Source of the DNA: a virus
Direction: 5' to 3' (one strand)
DNA length: 32,898 nucleotides
IMG/VR virus record: IMGVR_UViG_3300031974_002951
Span: 1 to 32,898 of that record
A model generated the notes under the pieces. That model did no database searches. It saw only the letters and a list, made by a program, of their open reading frames with translations, and was not told where the DNA came from. The translations under genes and the position numbers were made by a program. The first letter of the stretch is position 1; each line of letters opens with the position of its first letter. Of the stretch, positions 28,769 to 32,898 are shown piece after piece.

Positions 28769-31170
28769 TGCAGTTCGGTTTGTTCTTCGGTGGGTTTGCG
28801 GATGCGGAGCCAGCGGCCGGCGCTGTCCCGCCCTTCCTCTGGTGCCAAGCCATACTTGTGCATGCAGTACGCTACCAGCCATTTGTAGAACTTGGTGCGC
28901 GAGATGCTTTGCTTGGCCTTCGGCGCATAGTCAGGATACTCCTGCACGAAGTCGAGGTATACGTCGTGCTTGTACAGCTTGGCATACGGCTCGAGCGTCT
29001 TGTTCTCCTCGCCACCGATGAGGCCGCACCACTCGATGAAGTCGTGGCTGGTCTCGGCCGAGAGCTGACGGATACCAAGGTTGATGAACTTGCTTTCGAC
29101 AAGGCCGGTAGCGAGGTACCCGCGCAGGCAGGCGACCATATAGTTATCGAACTTGCACCAATCGTCGTCGTCCCAATCGGCGAAGAAGTGCTTCTTGAAT
29201 TCGTGGATGGGAGTGAACGCCTTGCTGTAGTACTGGTGTAGCTCGAGCTCCCACTTCCTCCGTGCGAAGCTGTTGCCCGCACCCTTGATGGCGTAGTTGG
29301 TGGTGATGCCAATCTTGGGGGACTTCTCGAACGGAATCTTGATGGCGTCCTTGTTCTTCTTCTCCAAGGTCAAACCCTCTGTGACTACGCTGAATAGCCT
29401 TTCGAAGTCGAAGTTCTTCTTTACGTCATCGAAGCAAAGTAGCTGAGTGTCAGCACTTACGAGCTGATAGGGGAAGCTACGCTCGAAGGCGAACGCCTTA
29501 CCGTCTATGACTACCAGCTTCTTCATCTTGGATAGGGCCGCCATGAAGAGGCCCTTGCCCGTTCCGCCCTCGGGGTTGTCGCTGATGACCTCGTCGTTGA
29601 GGATGACCGCAGGGGAGTAGCTGAGGTTCTTGTAGCCGTGGAGCATGTACCCGATGGTCGACTCCATGCTCGCCGTACGGCCCTCGTCGCCACCGCAGAT
29701 ATTGGCGATGAACTTCTGATAGTCGAAGCCGTCGTAGCCGCACTCGTTGAACGTGCGGTCTATGATGTGGTCGCTCCAAACGTATCCGCCGAGGTCGAGG
29801 TAGTCGATGCTGGTCACGGCATCGGGCGTAACGCGCACGGCGCAGTTGCGGTAGTACAGGTACGCCGAGTCGCTGGTATCCTCCATGAAGTACACGTCGA
29901 TGGTAGACAGCAGGGTGAGAAACTCCTCACGGAAGTAGCGCACCGCATCGGCGAAGAAGTTATAGATGGTCTTGTCGTCGTGCTCCAAGAGGTGGCCGAG
30001 GACGAAGTCCTTTATCTCCTTCTCACTCGTATGGTCGATGAGGTTGTTGGTGACGCGCACGAAGACGTAGTTCTTGCTACCCTCCGGGCAGTACTTGTAG
30101 AACCCGTTGTCCTCGAGGAACGTCTTGAAGTCGAGCGGCACAATCTTGATGACGCCCTTCTCGGTCTTGGTCCAGAATGTCTGCTCCTCGTTCTCTCGCT
30201 CCACCCGCTCGATGACGGAATCAATTACGTCGCTCTCCAGCTTGGACTCCTTGAGTTGGGAGCGGACCTCTTTTTTTGATACGCCGCGCTTGAGCTGTGC
30301 CTTGATGGAGTTGATGCGGTCCGAGTCCTCGTAGTATCGGGTACCGTGGTTGGCGGTGTTGCTGTACGCCGAAGCCAAGGTGCGCTCAATCTCTGCGGCC
30401 TTGAAGTCGGGCTGCTCGAACTGCCGGAGGATGTGCGAGGCGAGGCTGCGGTTGACGCCGAAGTCGTTGAACGCCATGGCCAGCTTGTACAGGTTGGCGT
30501 TGCGCTCCCCGTCGACCATGCCGTACTTCTTGGTCCACCACTTCAGGAGGATATCGACCACCTTGTTCTCATCGGTGATGGGGATGGTGGGCGCATCGCG
30601 CGTGGCCTCGACCTCTACGTACTCTGCCTCCTCGACCTTGGTCCAAACCGAGGAGTCTTCGTTGATGTAGATGAGTGGGTCGAAGCTCTCGTAGCACACC
30701 CGGCTCAGGTTCTTGCACGTCTTATCGAAGTGCTCGGAGTTGAAGTGTTTCTCGAGGGCATTGAAGTAACTCGTATGATTGTCAGGGTCTTGCATGATGC
30801 GGACCAAGACCTTGAGGCCATTGCCGGACGGCGAGGTGAAGACAGAGAAGACGTACTTGTCTTTGCTAAGTCGCTCACGCTCAGCCATCATGAGCTTCTT
30901 GGTCTTGTATCCGTCGAAGTCGAGGCAGATAAAACCACTGTGCTCCAGTAGGTTGGCGTCGCTGCGCTTGTTGAATGTCCCGGAGAAGCATACCGCAGGG
31001 AGCCCCTTCTTGAGCTCGTTGCGGGCGGACTTGTCTTTCTCCTTGCGGATGCGAGTGACCAATTCTTTGGACGCTCCATCGCGGATTCTACCAAGCACAA
31101 AGTCCACGGAGCGGTGGAACGGAGTCTCCGTTTCCTTGATGTCCTTGAAGATTGTGACGATTCTTGACAT
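28759..31170 (-). CDS. Primase-helicase (BT4734/VirE_N-like primase with SF3-type helicase)
   Basis: An 803-residue protein. Residues about 55-165 contain GFICLDFDGY with D84 and D86, SPSGNGLK (113-120), H132 and R157. This is the BT4734/VirE_N-type relative of archaeo-eukaryotic primases, common in Bacteroidota and their phages. A helical PriCT-like segment follows (ERNANLYKLAMAFNDFGV, about 222-239). The C-terminal half is an SF3/D5-like ATPase: Walker A GGTGKG (535-540), Walker B LLCFDD (577-582), sensor KIGITTN (619-625), and arginines in ARRKW (636-640). It should make primers and unwind the phage DNA. Its own 5' region contains an inverted repeat (31207-31226), and the terminator at 31343-31360 separates it from the upstream genes. 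Confidence 0.85.
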   Translation of the reverse strand: MSRIVTIFKDIKETETPFHRSVDFVLGRIRDGASKELVTRIRKEKDKSARNELKKGLPAVCFSGTFNKRSDANLLEHSGFICLDFDGYKTKKLMMAERERLSKDKYVFSVFTSPSGNGLKVLVRIMQDPDNHTSYFNALEKHFNSEHFDKTCKNLSRVCYESFDPLIYINEDSSVWTKVEEAEYVEVEATRDAPTIPITDENKVVDILLKWWTKKYGMVDGERNANLYKLAMAFNDFGVNRSLASHILRQFEQPDFKAAEIERTLASAYSNTANHGTRYYEDSDRINSIKAQLKRGVSKKEVRSQLKESKLESDVIDSVIERVERENEEQTFWTKTEKGVIKIVPLDFKTFLEDNGFYKYCPEGSKNYVFVRVTNNLIDHTSEKEIKDFVLGHLLEHDDKTIYNFFADAVRYFREEFLTLLSTIDVYFMEDTSDSAYLYYRNCAVRVTPDAVTSIDYLDLGGYVWSDHIIDRTFNECGYDGFDYQKFIANICGGDEGRTASMESTIGYMLHGYKNLSYSPAVILNDEVISDNPEGGTGKGLFMAALSKMKKLVVIDGKAFAFERSFPYQLVSADTQLLCFDDVKKNFDFERLFSVVTEGLTLEKKNKDAIKIPFEKSPKIGITTNYAIKGAGNSFARRKWELELHQYYSKAFTPIHEFKKHFFADWDDDDWCKFDNYMVACLRGYLATGLVESKFINLGIRQLSAETSHDFIEWCGLIGGEENKTLEPYAKLYKHDVYLDFVQEYPDYAPKAKQSISRTKFYKWLVAYCMHKYGLAPEEGRDSAGRWLRIRKPTEEQTELQWN

Positions 31171-31206
31171 AGTTGTGTCGATTTTGGTGTCGGTTTTCGG
31201 GGGTCA

Positions 31207-31226
31207 ACTCCCTGAGTATCAGGAGT
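31207..31226 (-). promoter_or_regulatory. Inverted repeat upstream of the primase gene
   Basis: ACTCCCTGA, three-base loop GTA, TCAGGAGT: an 8-bp inverted repeat with one bulged base. It lies about 37 bases before the primase start, in the only sizeable gap of the - strand. There is no T-run on either side, so it is more likely an operator or leader hairpin than a terminator. The rest of the 31171-31386 gap holds repeated GTCGA/TGTCG words but no gene that I can support. Confidence 0.4.
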
Positions 31227-31342
31227 AGTGTCGAAAATGTCGATTATTCTTCTCGTATACGTAGGAGAAGAGAAGGAAGTAAAGAAAGTAAAAGAGAGAG
31301 TAGGGGCCAACGAAAAACGACATTCGCGTCATGGGAAGAAGA

Positions 31343-31360
31343 AGGGGGCCGAAGCCCCCT
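31343..31360 (-). terminator. Hairpin terminator with UUCG tetraloop
   Basis: On the - strand the sequence reads GGGGGC TTCG GCCCCC with an outer A-T pair, a 7-bp stem closed by the very stable C(UUCG)G loop. TTCTTCTT follows. It lies downstream of the annealing protein, nuclease and SSB-tail gene cluster and ends that transcription unit, although the T-run is interrupted by C. Confidence 0.7.
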
Positions 31361-31386
31361 CCCACTCATCACAATGACCCAATCAA

Positions 31387-31638
31387 TCAGAAGGGGACCT
31401 CTTCGTCGTTGTCTTGCTTCTTCGGCTCCCACGTGTCGAGCTCGAAGTAGTACCGGCCGTCTTGGCTTTCCTTGACCTCGAAGTTAATCCAACCAGAAGG
31501 CTTGGCGTTGTCGGTCAGGAACTTGGTGAACTCGTCGACCTTGATGCCGACCTTGGCTTTGATGAAGTCGGGAGCTCCGTCGTTGGGTTGGCTCCAATTC
31601 ATGGCGGGTGCAAAGACCCTTTCTTTCTGTTCGCTCAT
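31387..31638 (-). CDS. Mini-protein with SSB-like acidic C-terminal tail
   Basis: An 83-residue protein that overlaps the upstream nuclease stop by ATGA. The core (residues about 28-70) has alternating strands with GWINFEVKESQDGRYYFELD. The last residues are DNDEEVPF, which matches the acidic tip (DDDIPF-like) through which bacterial SSB recruits repair proteins. The core is shorter than a full OB fold of about 110 residues. It could be a reduced single-stranded-DNA-binding protein or a tail mimic that competes for SSB partners. The gene order annealing protein, exonuclease, SSB-like protein fits a phage recombination set. The tail motif is directly seen and the function is inferred. Confidence 0.6.
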   Translation of the reverse strand: MSEQKERVFAPAMNWSQPNDGAPDFIKAKVGIKVDEFTKFLTDNAKPSGWINFEVKESQDGRYYFELDTWEPKKQDNDEEVPF

Positions 31639-32366
31639 AGCGTCTCTTTGATATAAAAGGTTTCGATGTTGTGTGTGGCATCAGGTCCGAAGAACTTGTC
31701 GTGAACTTCGATGGCGCGTTCGACCTTGTCCCTGCCACGGCGGACGAAGTCGTCACTCGGCTCGTACATGCCCATCCTACCCGTCTTCTTGTCGATGGCG
31801 AAGAACACCAGCGGCTTGCCGAATAGGCTTTGGTAGATGTAGCATTGGCTATCGTATCCATACTTCCGTGCCGAGTACCGGAAGTCGTCGATGTTGCCTG
31901 TCGTCTTGAGGTCGATGATGCGGTCGGCACCAAGGATGTCGGCCTTCCCCTTGAACTGCTTGCCCATGATGGTGCCCACGGCGGGCTCCTCATAGACGTT
32001 GCTGTCGTCGCGGATGGCATCGAAGAAGTCAAGGTTGCTGAGCATGGTGTCGGTCAGCCACTTGATGTTGTCCTGCTCCTTGCATAAGAGCAAGAACTCC
32101 GCGCCGTACTCCACGCAGGCGTCCTTGTACTTCTTGGTGTTGCGGCTGGCGGCATCGACGCAGACTACGTTTGCGGCCTTCTCCGGCTCAAGGATGAGCT
32201 GATGGAAGAGGCGGCCACCGGCAAACGCAGGGTTGTCCGGAGTGGGGACGCCATACATCGCCGGGTTGGTAAGCAGCGTTTTGATGTCCGAGTTGGACAG
32301 AAACTGCCTGCCTACCTTCCCGTAGTAGTTGGCGTCGTCACGCAACTGCTCGATGATATCGCTCAT
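31635..32366 (-). CDS. PD-(D/E)XK exonuclease (RecB/exonuclease VIII-like)
   Basis: A 243-residue protein with a full set of RecB-family motifs: GGRLFHQLIL (50-59, motif with H55), KGKADI (139-144, D143), RIIDLKTT (149-156, D152 and K154), and YGYDSQCYIYQS (169-180, Gln-x3-Tyr motif). These are the catalytic and structural residues of the family that includes the exonuclease VIII C-terminus and YqaJ-like nucleases. It is coupled by ATGA both to the upstream annealing protein and to the downstream SSB-like gene. The expected job is to resect DNA ends to give single strands for the annealing protein. Confidence 0.85.
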   Translation of the reverse strand: MSDIIEQLRDDANYYGKVGRQFLSNSDIKTLLTNPAMYGVPTPDNPAFAGGRLFHQLILEPEKAANVVCVDAASRNTKKYKDACVEYGAEFLLLCKEQDNIKWLTDTMLSNLDFFDAIRDDSNVYEEPAVGTIMGKQFKGKADILGADRIIDLKTTGNIDDFRYSARKYGYDSQCYIYQSLFGKPLVFFAIDKKTGRMGMYEPSDDFVRRGRDKVERAIEVHDKFFGPDATHNIETFYIKETL

Positions 32367-32898
32367 GCGATGTTGTCCTTCAGGGCCTTCTGAACCTTGG
32401 TGCTGACCTTGTACTTGGTGCGCAGGTTCTTGAGCAATTCGTCGATGCCCAACTCCTTGTTGGCCACCACGTATTTCAGGACCTTGGGCCAGTTGTCGTC
32501 GTCCACCTCGAGCGAAATACGCTGTTTGGGCTCATTTGAGGGGGTGTCCTTGGCCTCGGACGGTTGCGATGGAACATCTTCACCTGTCCACAGAGATAGG
32601 CCAAGGCCGTGCATCGCAATGGCCTTAGCGGTGGCACGCTGGATAGCCTTGTTGACGTCCATGCTGGTCACCTTGTCCACCGAGATGGAGTTGTTGCGGT
32701 AATCCATGACCGGAAGCATGTCGATGTGCTCGATGTCATTGACCACGATGCCGACCTTGACGTAGCAGGTGCGACCGTCGGTGAAGTAGTTGAGGCCCGT
32801 CTCCGGCTGCTCATAGATGTTGCGTTGGGCTTGCGGGTAAAGCTGCTTCAGCATGTGCCATGCCTGAGCCCACGACAGGTAGTCGAGGTTGCCCTTGC
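32363..32898 (-). CDS. Single-strand annealing protein (DUF1071-type), 5' truncated by the window edge
   Basis: The frame stays open to the right edge, reading KGNLDYLSWAQAWHMLKQLY before the internal Met at 32854, so the true start lies outside. The Asn-x-DYLSWAQAW block and the later DGRTCYVKVGIVV, VNKAIQRATAKAIAMHGLGL and LWTGED segments match the DUF1071 family, regarded as phage single-strand annealing or ssDNA-binding proteins. After a Ser/Pro-rich linker there is a C-terminal helical domain (about the last 50 residues) of unknown role. Its partner is the adjacent exonuclease, an arrangement like RecE-RecT or Red exo-beta. The family assignment is from memory of the motif. Confidence 0.75.
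   Translation of the reverse strand, partial: KGNLDYLSWAQAWHMLKQLYPQAQRNIYEQPETGLNYFTDGRTCYVKVGIVVNDIEHIDMLPVMDYRNNSISVDKVTSMDVNKAIQRATAKAIAMHGLGLSLWTGEDVPSQPSEAKDTPSNEPKQRISLEVDDDNWPKVLKYVVANKELGIDELLKNLRTKYKVSTKVQKALKDNIA

Noticed and set aside
28769-28882. N-terminal extension of the SF2 helicase
   Set aside because: It overlaps the end of the primase frame and has shadow composition; the conserved helicase sequence begins at the ATG at 28768.
1-32898. tRNA genes, CRISPR arrays, insertion sequences, integrase and attachment sites
   Set aside because: I found no cloverleaf-like sequence, no regularly spaced direct repeats, no transposase or recombinase motifs and no terminal repeats in the window.

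Overview
This window is part of the genome of a tailed, short-tailed (podovirus-type) bacteriophage. The + strand (1-26024) carries a head/neck/tail/ejection-protein module. The - strand (26021-32898) carries a replication and recombination module that converges on it. Several signs point to a Bacteroidota host. The primase has a BT4734/VirE_N-type N-terminus, a family I associate with Bacteroidota and their phages. Most + strand starts lack a Shine-Dalgarno sequence and follow A/T-rich leaders. The neck and tail-hub proteins resemble those of crAss-like and marine flavobacterial podoviruses. The DNA is fairly GC-rich by eye with strongly G/C third codon positions, so the host is probably not a typical AT-rich flavobacterium. 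Terminase, lysis genes, RNA polymerase, tRNAs and integrase are not in this window.

Structural region in order: the C-terminal part of the portal (truncated at the window edge), a scaffold-like protein, the major capsid protein, a hairpin, a conserved head-region protein, a strong terminator, two neck/ring-type adaptors, a 1581-residue P22 gp10-like tail hub or stabilization protein with a Cys-rich end, two small tail proteins, and a cupin-like protein. Three genes then appear in the small-medium-giant order of T7 ejection proteins gp14-gp15-gp16: 276 aa, 652 aa and 3269 aa. Nearly all junctions are TAATG/TGATG/ATGA overlaps. The few real gaps carry a TANNTTTA-like box a few bases before the next ATG.

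The 3269-residue protein is the most interesting object. It looks like a phage polyvalent protein, a set of effector domains carried on a virion cargo protein. It has an HExxH zincin, an ADP-ribosyltransferase-like domain and an ALSPQ-type (possibly DNA glycosylase-like) domain. The heptapeptide RAAEQRV occurs three times with different synonymous codons, exactly at the boundaries of the last two modules. Two small genes appear to be overprinted in the +1 frame inside low-complexity linkers of this gene: a 41-aa MPFKSE-type protein (18721-18846) and an 85-aa protein (21739-21996). In those stretches the G/C third-position signature moves from the giant frame to the nested frame.

Replication/recombination region, read on the - strand from the right edge: an annealing protein of the DUF1071 type (truncated), a RecB/exonuclease VIII-like nuclease, a mini-protein with an SSB-like acidic tail, a UUCG terminator, a gap with an inverted repeat, a primase-helicase, an SF2 helicase, a small PD-(D/E)XK nuclease, a VRR-NUC nuclease, an unknown protein, a DnaA-domain-IV-like DNA-binding protein, and a 48-aa zinc-ribbon protein. 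The stop codon of that last gene shares the palindrome CTAG with the stop of the giant gene.
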